Shown here: positions 54,000 through 64,000 of the stretch, piece by piece | Layout: every line of letters begins with the position of its first letter | Position numbering within the stretch: position 1 is the stretch's first letter | Assembly (NCBI GenBank): GCA_007751255.1 | Contig: CP036296.1 | Location: 5,022,001-5,086,000 of the forward strand | DNA length: 64,000 nt | DNA from: Engelhardtia mirabilis | Lineage (GTDB): Bacteria > Planctomycetota > UBA1135 > GCA-002686595 | Direction: 5' to 3' | Position numbers and translations under genes: made by a program | The notes under the pieces: model-generated | Database searches by the model: none | What the model saw: only the letters and a program-made list of their open reading frames with translations | Told to the model about the DNA's origin: nothing

Positions 54000-54389
54000 C
54001 GAGAATCGATCCTCCTTTGGGCCGAGCAGGCACTGGTGGGTGGGATAGCCCGACGCCGGGCTTGGCCCCCCTATTGTGTCGAGAACAGCTCCGGGCGGGG
54101 CCGGCCAGCACACCTTGGACTCCGAGGGGTGATTCGACCTAAGAACGTGGAAAGGCCGCTGAGTCGGCCAGCGATCTCGGCCTTTCTTGCCCGATCGCCT
54201 GCCCGATCTCAACGGAGCATCGAGCGGGACGACCGTCGGCCGCTCCTGGCTCCACGGAATGGGCGCTACCACCGAGCCGAGACCGCGGGGCCTCCGGTGA
54301 AATCTCGCCTTCGGTGGCCCGAGGGACGGTGGAAGTGCGTTCGGGGGGATGCTCGAACGTCGGCCTCTGCCGGGCCCCGTCGCAATCCA
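54000..54389. other. Divergent intergenic region of the sigma-factor and TAXI genes
   Basis: 390 bases. AAAGGAGG for the sigma factor lies just upstream of its start. The promoters of both divergent units must be here; an autoregulated ECF promoter would be expected, but I cannot identify its -35/-10 elements by eye. No gene is supported. Confidence 0.4.
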
Positions 54390-55922
54390 ATGAGACAGAT
54401 CATCATCCTGCTCGCCTCCCTGGTCGCCTGCTTCCTCTTTCTGCGCTACCTGCAGCGTGAGGCCGACAAGCATCGACTTGCCACGGATGGCCACGCTGAG
54501 AACGATGACCCGTCCGGCTCGCAGGCCGCCCAGTGGACCGGTCCTGAGGAGCCTGCAGCTGCCCTCGAGGCAGACCCATCCGTGGTCCCCCCGGTGGCGA
54601 GGCCCGTCGTGGCGAGCCGTGCGAAGTCATGGGCGAGGTCCGAGCCGAGGAAGTGGACTGCGGGACCGCGGTCCCGGCGTGCATTGGATGGTCTGGCCGC
54701 TCTACTCATCGTGGTCTCCACGGCACTCGTCGCGACCACGATCGATCGCGTCGAGGTACAGCCCCTGAGACTCGCCGTGCCGCTCGGCGGCGAGTACCGC
54801 GTCTTCATGGACGCGCTAAAGGGCTTCCTCAATCGCGAAGGCTCCCCCTCCGACTTCCGCGTGGCGACCGAGGTCCGCGAGAGCCAGGGCTCGGTGGACA
54901 CCTTCAAGCAGATTGGTACCGGCGTCGCCGATCTCGGCGTCGTGCAATCGAACACTGGCCTCGCGTCGCGCCAGGTCCGCGCGATTTCGCATGTATTCCC
55001 CGAGTACTTGATCTGCCTGAGCCGGTCGGACCACCCGATCGACCTGGTCGGGTGGGGCTGCGGTGGTCCAGCTTGCCCGAATGATCCAGCGACCACGCTC
55101 GGGAGAGGCAGACCCGTTCGAGTCGGCTGCTTCGGACCTGGCAGTCAAACCTATGAGGACGTACAGATCATTCTCGATCTCTACGGACTTGTGCGCGCAA
55201 GAGACTACGTCATCGTCGCCCTCGATTACGCCAGCGCCATCGACGCACTACTGATCGATCGGATCGACCTGGCGATGTTCATCGTGAGCAAGGAGAACTC
55301 CGTGCTCAGGCGGGTTCTAGGCGATCCGGCTATCGGCATCTCTGCGAATGTGATCGGACACCTCGACGCGCTCCTGGGCCGCCTCTCCGGCTACTCGCCC
55401 GCGGAGATCGCGCCCGGTCACTTCGGTCCCCACTCCAAGTCGATCTCGACCATCTCGACCAACGCCACCTTGGTTTGCGCGGCGAGTCTGGAGGATCGAA
55501 TCGTCGCGGCGCTGACCACCGACCTCGTAGAGAACTCCAACGAGCTCGCCGACTGGTACTCGGGATCCAAGATCTCGGAGCCATCTGCCGATACGAAGAT
55601 CCCGACCCATCCCGGGGCCCAGCGGGTCTATGGCCGGAACGACCCCGGGTTCATCGAGCGACACCTCGGCCCCTTGCAGCTCCTCGCCGCTGCGGTCTCC
55701 GCGCTCTTGGCAGTGGTCTCACTTGTTGTCGGACACCGCAGTCCGGCAGCCGACCCTGCGGCGGGGACAGCTCAGAACGGCCACAGGACCTTGATTCCCG
55801 CTCCGAGGCGTGAAGAGCGGCGGGGGCCGGCGAGCAGGGCTGGGACCTCTGATGGAAACGAGGGCGAGGGTGACGCCGGCCGAGAGGTCCACGACGTCGG
55901 CGCTCGCCCGCCAGGTCCCTGA
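54390..55922 (+). CDS. TAXI-type (TRAP) solute-binding protein, membrane-anchored
   Basis: 510 residues from the ATG at 54390. There is an N-terminal TM helix (IIILLASLVACFLFLRYL), a linker of ~75 residues, a second TM (LAALLIVVSTALVATTI), and then a periplasmic-type TAXI domain: RLAVPLGGEYRVFMDALKGF, TEVRESQGSVDTFKQIGTGV, DLGVVQSNTG, RPVRVGCFGPGSQTYEDVQ and DYASAIDALLIDRIDLAMF. The final TM is LLAAAVSALLAVVSLVVGH, with a Gly/Arg-rich tail that may be read-through. TAXI proteins bind C4-dicarboxylate-like solutes for TRAP transporters, but no permease gene is adjacent and the extra TMs are atypical, so a sensor role is possible. Divergent from the ECF sigma factor. Confidence 0.75.
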   Translation: MRQIIILLASLVACFLFLRYLQREADKHRLATDGHAENDDPSGSQAAQWTGPEEPAAALEADPSVVPPVARPVVASRAKSWARSEPRKWTAGPRSRRALDGLAALLIVVSTALVATTIDRVEVQPLRLAVPLGGEYRVFMDALKGFLNREGSPSDFRVATEVRESQGSVDTFKQIGTGVADLGVVQSNTGLASRQVRAISHVFPEYLICLSRSDHPIDLVGWGCGGPACPNDPATTLGRGRPVRVGCFGPGSQTYEDVQIILDLYGLVRARDYVIVALDYASAIDALLIDRIDLAMFIVSKENSVLRRVLGDPAIGISANVIGHLDALLGRLSGYSPAEIAPGHFGPHSKSISTISTNATLVCAASLEDRIVAALTTDLVENSNELADWYSGSKISEPSADTKIPTHPGAQRVYGRNDPGFIERHLGPLQLLAAAVSALLAVVSLVVGHRSPAADPAAGTAQNGHRTLIPAPRREERRGPASRAGTSDGNEGEGDAGREVHDVGARPPGP

Positions 55923-56579
55923 GGCACTGGCGTGCAGCCGAAGCAGTGGCGGCCGGTGACGATGCGGCGCTGGGCGAGGGTGGTGAGGGAGTCCCCGGCC
56001 AGGTCCAGGTCATCGATGTGCTGCGGCGCGCCGTGGGCCATTGTCAGCTCGAGCATCTGGTTGAGGTCGCAGTCGAACAGGCGGCCGTCCCAGCCGACCG
56101 AGAGGGTCGTGCGGCACATGACCCCGGCGGCGGCGGTGGGGTTGAAGGCGTCGACGAGGCGCTGCAAGTACGCCTCGATGTTGCCGCTGCGCTCGAGCCA
56201 CTGCAGGTAGCGCGACTTGGGCATGTTCGTGAGCGCCTGGATCGGTCAGTCGCGGAGCTTGCCACGTCAGTCCTTCCGTCGCACGGCAGGTGCCGACCGA
56301 GGGGAGGTCACGCGCGGCGTCCGCGCCACCGAGTCGACCTGACCACCACGCTCAACCGAGTCGCGCGCCCTTGGCTTCCGGAAACGCCAGGTCGCCAAGC
56401 GAACCTCGTTCCTCGGATCGAGCGCGGCCGACTGCGCGATCCGAGAGGCCTCAGGTTGACCGCTCGAGCGAGCCCGGCGACAACGTCCATCGACGACCGT
56501 ATGCTCCCGCCTCCCCGGCGGCGATTGCGCCGTCCGCGCGGCATTCTGCCAACGACACCGCCAGAACGAGGACATCTCC
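55923..56579. other. Region with arsS fragment and no intact gene
   Basis: 657 bases. The first ~310 hold a broken copy of the arsS 3' end (described separately). The remaining ~340 bases up to the alpha/beta hydrolase start show no gene or repeat. GAGG eight bases before the ATG at 56580 is the only functional signal I see. Confidence 0.5.
55931..56236 (-). pseudogene. Truncated duplicate of the 3' end of arsS
   Basis: About 305 bases are nearly identical to 57441-57745 inside the intact arsS, in the same orientation; roughly twenty mismatches are visible by eye. The reading frame reproduces LTNMPKSRYLQWLERSGN through TLSVGWDGRLFDCDLNQM to RRIVTGRHCFGC and then departs from the arsS sequence, losing the terminal TAGAGSSC motif. 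There is no N-terminus with the radical-SAM cysteines, so it cannot be functional. The two copies flank the alpha/beta hydrolase gene, suggesting a partial tandem duplication or an insertion between copies. Confidence 0.8.
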
Positions 56580-57362
56580 ATGTCGACCGTGAACCTCGCC
56601 GACGTCAACGGCCAGCGCATCGCCTACAGCGTGCATGGCGATGGGAAGTCACTCGTTCTGTTGCACGGCGGCATCAACCCCGACAGCTTCGGGGGCAACC
56701 TGGCGGAGTTGGCCAAGAGTCGGCGGGTGGTCGCGGTCCATCTCCGGGGGCACGGGCACACTCCGGACGGCGACCGACCGCTGCGCACCGATGCGATGGG
56801 CGACGACGTCGCGGCGCTGATCGAGCACCTGGGCCTCGGCCGGGCCGACGTCATGGGCTACTCGCTGGGCGCCAGCGTCGCGTTGCAGACCGCCATACGT
56901 CATCCGGAGGTGGTCGACCGGCTCGTGCTCGTCGCGGCGCGGATGAGGCACGACGGGGCCTTCCCGGAGGTCTTGGCTGCCTTCGACCAGCTCGAGGGCA
57001 ACGCGCAGGTGTACGGCGGCGGCGTGGCGGCCTCGCCCCTGGGGCAGGCCTATCCCGAGGTCGACTGGGAGGGCCTCTTCAAGAAGCTCGGGGAGATGAC
57101 CAAGCGCCCCTTCGATTGGACCGCCGACGTCGCCAAGCTTCAGGCCGCCACCTTGCTGGTCTTCGCCGACGCCGACTGCATGCGGCCCGAGCACATGGTC
57201 GAGTTCTGGAAGGCCCTCGGAGGCGGCCAACGCGATGCCGGGCTCGATGGCTCGCTGCGACCCGCGAGCCAGCTCGCGATCGTCCCGGGCGCGACCCACT
57301 ACTCCCTCGCCCTCGACCCGCTGCTGCCCCAGGTCGTCGAGCGCTTCCTCGGGACCGACTGA
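56580..57362 (+). CDS. Alpha/beta hydrolase
   Basis: 260 residues; the ATG at 56580 has GAGG eight bases upstream. The oxyanion HG motif is LVLLHGGINP, the nucleophile elbow is VMGYSLGASVA (G-x-S-x-G), the acid lies in LLVFADADCM and the histidine in IVPGATHYSLAL, so the catalytic triad is complete. Cytoplasmic. Substrate unknown: the family includes esterases, haloperoxidases, dehalogenases and lactonases. It lies between the arsS fragment and the intact arsS, oriented against both. Confidence 0.87.
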   Translation: MSTVNLADVNGQRIAYSVHGDGKSLVLLHGGINPDSFGGNLAELAKSRRVVAVHLRGHGHTPDGDRPLRTDAMGDDVAALIEHLGLGRADVMGYSLGASVALQTAIRHPEVVDRLVLVAARMRHDGAFPEVLAAFDQLEGNAQVYGGGVAASPLGQAYPEVDWEGLFKKLGEMTKRPFDWTADVAKLQAATLLVFADADCMRPEHMVEFWKALGGGQRDAGLDGSLRPASQLAIVPGATHYSLALDPLLPQVVERFLGTD

Positions 57363-57398
57363 GGGGCCACGGACCTGCGCGCTCCCGCTCGAAGGGCG

Positions 57399-58478
<1,080 letters not shown>

Positions 58479-58487
58479 GGCGTGGGC

Positions 58488-58820
58488 TCAGCCCATCCCC
58501 AGCTTGTCCGCGAACTTCTTCATCTGCACGCCGTGCACCAGCGCCGCGCCGCCCTTGATGGCCGCCGCCACGTGGACCGCCTCCATCTGCTGCTCGGCGT
58601 CGCAGCCCTTCTCGAGGGTGTCCTTGGCATAGGCCTCGATGCAGTAGGGGCACTGCACCGCGTGGGCCACGGCCAGGGCGATCAGGGACTTCTCGCGGGC
58701 GGTCAGGGCGCCGTCCTCGAAGACGGCCCCGTACCAGTCGAAGAAGCGCTTGCCGAGCTCCGGCGCGTCGTCGGCGATGGACGGGAAGCGTGCGAGGTCG
58801 CCGGCTTCGTAGTGGCTCAT
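58488..58820 (-). CDS. Arsenosugar biosynthesis-associated peroxidase-like protein (CMD family)
   Basis: 110 residues from the ATG at 58820; the frame extends upstream but the conserved domain starts here (MSHYEAGDLARFPSIADDAP). It is a carboxymuconolactone-decarboxylase/AhpD-fold protein with the redox motif AHAVQCPYCIEAYAKD (Cys57, Cys60) and the helix EKSLIALAVAHAV. Homologues next to arsS are named arsenosugar-associated peroxidase-like proteins, and in some the first Cys is replaced by Sec; here it is encoded by a normal Cys codon. The adjacent arsS, nine bases downstream, makes an operon likely. Its precise reaction is not established. Confidence 0.85.
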   Translation of the reverse strand: MSHYEAGDLARFPSIADDAPELGKRFFDWYGAVFEDGALTAREKSLIALAVAHAVQCPYCIEAYAKDTLEKGCDAEQQMEAVHVAAAIKGGAALVHGVQMKKFADKLGMG

Positions 58821-58993
58821 GGGTTCGGGCACGCAGGGGGCTACGGGGCCTGGGATGGCCCGTGACGGTCGCGAGGGGCGACACGAGGGGCTCGGGCGGG
58901 CCCCACAGGCTGCCCGCTGCGGAGCGGATTCGGTCCCAAGAATCGTGTCCGCGGGCTCAAGTCCGGGTCGGCTGCGGGCCGAGAAGGGAGCCG

Positions 58994-59149
58994 ATGCGTC
59001 GCCTTGCCCTGATCCTCGTCGCCGCCGCCCTGGCGAGCTGTGCCGCCCCCGGTGGTTTCGCCGAGGAGGACGTCTGCGTGGGGCCGCCGATGACCCTCGA
59101 CGGCCCGCTGACGGGCTGGGTGGTCGTGGCAGCGCCGGACGCGGACTGA
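58994..59149 (+). CDS. Small lipoprotein
   Basis: 51 residues from the ATG at 58994, preceded by AGGGAG three bases upstream. It consists of a short basic start, a hydrophobic core and a lipobox (LVAAALASC), then a 35-residue mature part including EDVCVGPPM and GWVVVAAP. No family recognised. The size and lipobox suggest a small membrane-anchored periplasmic protein. It precedes the YifB-like gene by 58 bases and could share its transcript. Confidence 0.5.
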   Translation: MRRLALILVAAALASCAAPGGFAEEDVCVGPPMTLDGPLTGWVVVAAPDAD

Positions 59150-59207
59150 GGGACGAGGTTTTGCGGGACAGGGTGTAACCCCGCCCTGGCCCGACCGTCC
59201 TTCGGGT

Positions 59208-60836
59208 GTGGAAACTGCCCGAGTCGTTGGAGCGTGCCTGCGCGGCGCGGATGCCGAGTTGGTCACGATCGAAGCCCGCTTCGACGCCGACTACGAGTTG
59301 GGGCGCACAGACGTGCGCGTGAGCGGCCTGCCGGACGCCGTCGTACGCGACGGGCGCGGGCGGTTGCTGTGCGCGCTCGGCGACGCGGGTCTGCACCCGG
59401 GGCCCGGGCACCTCTACCTGAACCTGGTCCCCGCCGGGCAGCGCAAGCCGGGTGACCTCCTGGACCTGCCCCTGGCCCTGGCAGCGGCAGCGGCGGCCGG
59501 GCACCTGGAGGCGGACCGCTTGAAGGGAGTGCTGCTCCTGGGCGAGCTCGGTATCGACGGGCGCCTGCATGACGTGCCAGGGGCGCTGGCGGCAGCGGAG
59601 GCGGCACGGCGTGCCGGGGTGCGGCGTGTGATCGCGCCCCCGCGCAGCGCGGCCGAGGCGGCGCACCTGCCCGACCTGACCGTGTTCGCCGCACGGGACC
59701 TCAGCGAGGCGGTGAGTGCCCTGTGGGCCGGGCCGGACCTCGCCCTGGCGTCGACGGAGGCGACCCTCCCACCGACGCGACCGGAGCGCCTGGACCAGGT
59801 TCGGGGCCAGCCAGTGGCCAAACGGGCGGCGACGGTGGCCGCGGCGGGCGGGCATGGGCTGCTCTTGATCGGTCCGCCCGGGACGGGCAAGAGCCTGCTG
59901 TCGCGGGCGGCGCTCGAGCTGTTGCCACCACCGACCCTCGAAGAGCGCATCGAGATCACGCGAGTGCAGTCGGCCGCTGGCCTGTGGCCCGGTGGACTGG
60001 CCCGCAGCCGCCCCTTTCGCGCGCCCCACCACACCGTCAGCTACGCGGGGCTGGTAGGCGGCGGGTCGCCGCCGCGCGCCGGCGAGATCACCATGGCCCA
60101 CGGGGGTCTGCTGTTCCTGGACGAGTTGGGCGAGTTCAAGCGCGAGAGCCTCGAGGCCCTGCGCCAGCCCCTCGAGGAGGGCCGCGTGCGAGTCAGCCGC
60201 GCGAGCGAGCGGGTGGACCTGCCGGCGCGTTTCCAGCTGGTGGCGGCCATGAACCCCTGCCCCTGCGGCTACCTGGGTCACCCGACCGTGTCCTGCCGCG
60301 ACACGCCGAACTCGGTGCGGCGCTATCGCGAGCGGCTGTCGGGTCCGCTGCTGGATCGGATCGAGCTGCGCGTCGAGTTGGAGAGCCCCGACCTGGAGAC
60401 CCTCGCGCCGATGGCCACCGCTGCGCCGACGGGCGGCGCGCGGAATCACCCTGCTGGCGCGGGGGCCCGCGGTGGGGTCCAGGCCGTGGCGGAGGCGACC
60501 GGCACGGACCTGACCGAAGACCCGAGCTCCGGCGCATCCCTCGCGCGAGCGGTGGAACGAGCCCGGGTCGTTGCGATCGCGCGCCAGGGTGGGCGCATCA
60601 ACAGCGCGCTCCAGGCGGATGACCTCGATCGGGTGGCCGAACTCGACGCCGAGAGCCGCGCTCTGCTGGAGAGCGCAGCTCGATCGCGTGGCCTGTCCGC
60701 CCGCGCCGTGCAGGGGCTCCGGCGGGTGGCGCGGACCATCGCCGATCTCGAGTCGGTCCAGCAGTCCCGGGACGAGACGCCCGTCGGCGCCCGCCACCTC
60801 GCTGAAGCCATGGCCCTGCGCGCGCCGATCTTCTGA
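59208..60836 (+). CDS. comM: YifB/ComM-family Mg-chelatase-like AAA ATPase
   Basis: 542 residues from the GTG at 59208. The N-terminal ~170 residues are the ChlI/Lon-S5-like fold (GADAELVTIEARFDADYELG, VSGLPDAVV, ELGIDGRLHDVPGAL). AAA motifs: Walker A LIGPPGTGKSLLSRAA, Walker B GGLLFLDELGEFKRESLEAL, and MNPCPCGYLGHPTVSCRDTP with the conserved cysteines, then the C-terminal Mg-chelatase domain (LSARAVQGLRRVARTIADLE). A ~40-residue linker (around ATAAPTGGARNHPAG) is longer than usual. ComM promotes branch migration of DNA during natural transformation. Slightly longer than the usual ~500. Confidence 0.93.
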   Translation: METARVVGACLRGADAELVTIEARFDADYELGRTDVRVSGLPDAVVRDGRGRLLCALGDAGLHPGPGHLYLNLVPAGQRKPGDLLDLPLALAAAAAAGHLEADRLKGVLLLGELGIDGRLHDVPGALAAAEAARRAGVRRVIAPPRSAAEAAHLPDLTVFAARDLSEAVSALWAGPDLALASTEATLPPTRPERLDQVRGQPVAKRAATVAAAGGHGLLLIGPPGTGKSLLSRAALELLPPPTLEERIEITRVQSAAGLWPGGLARSRPFRAPHHTVSYAGLVGGGSPPRAGEITMAHGGLLFLDELGEFKRESLEALRQPLEEGRVRVSRASERVDLPARFQLVAAMNPCPCGYLGHPTVSCRDTPNSVRRYRERLSGPLLDRIELRVELESPDLETLAPMATAAPTGGARNHPAGAGARGGVQAVAEATGTDLTEDPSSGASLARAVERARVVAIARQGGRINSALQADDLDRVAELDAESRALLESAARSRGLSARAVQGLRRVARTIADLESVQQSRDETPVGARHLAEAMALRAPIF

Positions 60837-60985
60837 GGCCGCGGGTCCCGGAATTGCTGGCTTCTCGGGGATGCCGACTCGTTGATGAACGGACCGCGCA
60901 CGTGCAGGGTCGACGCTGGAGCCGCGCCGCGAGGAACCCGGCCTTGGCGAAGCGACGGTGCCCGGTCTCGACCCGCTCGGCCGAC

Positions 60986-62260
60986 CTACTCGTGTCGCAG
61001 GGCGTCGACCGGGTCCATGCGCGCTGCGCGCCAGGCCGGGTAGAGCCCGAAGACCACGCCGATCAGGGCCGAGATGGAGAAGGCCAGGGTCGGTGCCGCG
61101 GGCGTGATCACCGTGTGCATGCGCGCGAAGTGCTCGACGGCGACAGGGATCGCCAGGCCCACCACGACTCCCGCCGCGCCGCCGCCCACCGAGAGCACGA
61201 CGGTCTCGACCAGGAACTGGGTCACGATGTGGTGCCGCTTGGCGCCCAGGGCTCTGCGGATGCCGATCTCGCGGGTGCGCTCGGTGACCGTGGCCAACAT
61301 CACGTTCATGATGCCAATGCCACCCACCAGCAGACTGATGCCGGCGATCGACCCCAACACGATGTTGAAGATGCGCTTGGTCTCCTCGGCACGGGCCAGG
61401 AGCTCGAGGGGCACGACAACCTCGAAGTCGCCCTGCTTGTGGTAGCGCTCGAGCATGGCGCGGGCGGCGTCGGCGACGACGCGCACGTTCTCGGGCACGT
61501 CGACGGCCACGACGATCTCGTGCAAGTCGACCTGCTCGCGATCCATGCTGCCGGCGCGCATCCGCACCTGCATGTCGCCGAAGCGCTGCACGCCCGTGCT
61601 GAGCGGCAGGTAGAGCTCGTCGGTGATCTCCTCGCCGGCCTTGGCCGCGTCATCGGCGAGGCGCACCCGGGGCGCGAGGATCCCGACCACGGTGAAGTAC
61701 TCGCCGCCGATCTTGATCTGCTGACCCAGCGGCGACTCCATCGGGAACAGCTTGCGCGCCACCTCCGAGCCCACGACGCAGACGTTGGCGGCCATGCGCT
61801 CGTCCAGCTCCGAGAGCCAGCGGCCCGAGACCAGCAGGCGACCGGTGACCTCGAGGTAGTTGGGCTTGGTAGCCAGCACGCGCGGGTCGGCCACGCGCGC
61901 GAGGTGACGCACCTCCTGGGAGAGCTCGCGCAGGGGCACGATCGTCTCGATGCCCGGGTAGGCGTCCTCGATCCGATGCAGGTCCTCGAAGGTCAGGCCG
62001 TAGCTCGCGACGCGCACGCGCTGGCTGCCCTGGTTCGGGTCCTCGCGCGGCTTGACGCTGCGCAGGATGACGTTCTGGCTGCCCAGGGCCCGGATCTGGT
62101 CCTGGGCCTCGGCGCTGGCGCCCTCGCCGATGGCCAGCATGGCGATCACCGAGCTGGTGCCGAAGAGCACCCCGAGTGTGGTCAGCATCGAGCGCAGGCG
62201 GTGCAGCATGAGGCTGCGAACGCCCAAGACCACGGCGCGATAGAGCGTGCTTCTTCCCAT
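60986..62260 (-). CDS. MacB-type ABC transporter permease
   Basis: 424 residues with the usual layout: one N-terminal TM (LRSMLTTLGVLFGTSSVIAML), a large periplasmic MacB_PCD domain (residues ~50-290; RVASYGLTFEDLHRIEDAYPG, VGSEVARKLFPMESPLGQQI), and three C-terminal TMs of the FtsX fold (IVLGSIAGISLLVGGIGIMN, TEIGIRRALGAK-type loop, LSVGGGAAGVVVGLAI, LIGVVFGLYPAWRAA). It should form the membrane part of a MacAB-TolC-like efflux pump with the ATPase and the HlyD-type adaptor encoded just upstream; 19 bases separate it from the ATPase. Substrate unknown. Confidence 0.9.
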   Translation of the reverse strand: MGRSTLYRAVVLGVRSLMLHRLRSMLTTLGVLFGTSSVIAMLAIGEGASAEAQDQIRALGSQNVILRSVKPREDPNQGSQRVRVASYGLTFEDLHRIEDAYPGIETIVPLRELSQEVRHLARVADPRVLATKPNYLEVTGRLLVSGRWLSELDERMAANVCVVGSEVARKLFPMESPLGQQIKIGGEYFTVVGILAPRVRLADDAAKAGEEITDELYLPLSTGVQRFGDMQVRMRAGSMDREQVDLHEIVVAVDVPENVRVVADAARAMLERYHKQGDFEVVVPLELLARAEETKRIFNIVLGSIAGISLLVGGIGIMNVMLATVTERTREIGIRRALGAKRHHIVTQFLVETVVLSVGGGAAGVVVGLAIPVAVEHFARMHTVITPAAPTLAFSISALIGVVFGLYPAWRAARMDPVDALRHE

Positions 62261-62279
62261 GGCGATGCCTGGCCCGCGG

Positions 62280-62998
62280 CTAGCGGATCTCTTCCTCGAT
62301 GTAGCCGTCCTTGAGCTTCAGCAGGTGCTGAGCGCGGCCACCGACATCGGGCTCGTGGGTCACGAGCAGGATCGTCTTGCCCTCGGCGTGCAGTTCGTCG
62401 AACAGTTCGAGAATCTCGTCCGCGGTCTGGCTGTCCAGGTTACCGGTGGCCTCGTCGGCCAGAATCAGAGCGGGGTTGTTGATCAGGGCCCGGGCGATGG
62501 CGACGCGCTGCTGCTGGCCGCCCGAGAGCTCCTTGGGCCGGTGGGTCAGCCGCGAGCCCAGCCCGACCCGCTCGGCCAACATGCGCGCGCGCTCCTCGCC
62601 GTCCGCCGGCGGCCGGTCCTGGTACAGCAGCGGGACCATGATGTTCTCGAGCACGTCGAGCTGCGCGATCAGGTTGTAGCTCTGGAAGACGAAACCCAGC
62701 TCCTTGCTGCGCAGCTCGGAGAGCTCGTCGTCGTCGAGTTCCGAGATGCGCGTGCCGCGCACCAGGTAGTCGCCCGACGTGGGCCGATCGAGGCAGCCCA
62801 GGATGTTCAGCAGGGTCGACTTACCACTGCCGGAGCTGCCCATGATCGCCCAGTACTCCCCCGCCCGGAAGTCGAACGAGAAGCCGTCCAGGGCGCGCAC
62901 TTCGTTCGGGCCGGGGTTGTAGACACGGCTGACGTTCTGGAGCGAAGCAACCGAGTCGGCCAAGCCCGCAGCGGCCGGCACCTGTGATGCGACGGTAC

Positions 62999-63002
<4 letters not shown>
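62280..63002 (-). CDS. ABC transporter ATP-binding protein (MacB/LolD type)
   Basis: 240 residues from the GTG at 63002, which overlaps the adaptor stop in the sequence GTGA, giving translational coupling. Motifs: Walker [17 protein letters not shown]-loop [10 protein letters not shown], signature [15 protein letters not shown], Walker [13 protein letters not shown] and H-loop LLVTHEPDV. Order adaptor-ATPase-permease is the usual MacA-MacB-like arrangement. It supplies energy for efflux or lipoprotein release by the permease downstream. Confidence 0.92.

Positions 63003-64000
<998 letters not shown>

Noticed and set aside
55772..55922. Minus-strand frame ending SSRLGAGIKVLWPF, reminiscent of an outer-membrane barrel terminus
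   Set aside because: Only a dozen residues look barrel-like, they are antisense to the TAXI gene tail, and no upstream strands are visible.

Overview
The window is very GC-rich and densely coding. Its content points to a Planctomycetota-like bacterium, possibly marine. The signs are many large exported proteins built from FG-GAP/VCBS beta-propeller, beta-helix and DNRLRE modules, an ECF sigma factor beside a Ser/Thr kinase fused to an FGE-sulfatase-like domain, class II photolyase, and frequent GTG starts with GTGA gene overlaps. The assignment is an inference from gene content; no rRNA or tRNA gene was recognised.

Layout. 1-11.9 kb: exported proteins (truncated glycoside-hydrolase-like protein, beta-helix protein, outer-membrane barrel, two FG-GAP proteins) with a cupin and a class C beta-lactamase-fold hydrolase. 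12.0-19.1 kb: a translationally coupled AddB/AddA-like recombination helicase-nuclease pair. 19.2-26.0 kb: an orphan polytopic membrane protein, an animal-type haem peroxidase, a hairpin terminator and a secreted HEXXH metalloprotease. 26.4-36.2 kb: a DUF1328-like small membrane protein, trmB, a lipoprotein, a TPR protein, two GNAT acetyltransferases, a second HEXXH secreted protein, a SpoIIAA/STAS-like protein, a VCBS protein and a two-gene operon ending in a selenoprotein. 36.5-48.3 kb: class II photolyase, a DUF486 membrane protein, a four-gene operon (ATP-grasp, two tandem PhyH dioxygenases, SGNH hydrolase) and three secreted proteins. 48.9-55.9 kb: an apparent operon of ECF sigma factor, kinase, unknown protein and a second animal-type peroxidase, divergent from a TAXI-type solute-binding protein. 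55.9-58.8 kb: arsenosugar genes (arsS plus a CMD/peroxidase-like partner) and a broken second copy of the arsS 3' end. 59.2-64 kb: a YifB/ComM-like ATPase and a MacAB-type efflux operon cut by the right edge.

The most notable hidden feature is a short Rdx/SelW-like selenoprotein gene at 33393-33683 on the minus strand. It has an in-frame TGA in a CxxU motif, followed at the right distance by a perfect 7-bp bacterial SECIS hairpin with a GG-starting loop. Ordinary gene calling would miss it. Two other points deserve attention: the ECF-kinase-peroxidase operon, and a C-terminal beta-rich module that recurs in otherwise unrelated secreted proteins of this window.
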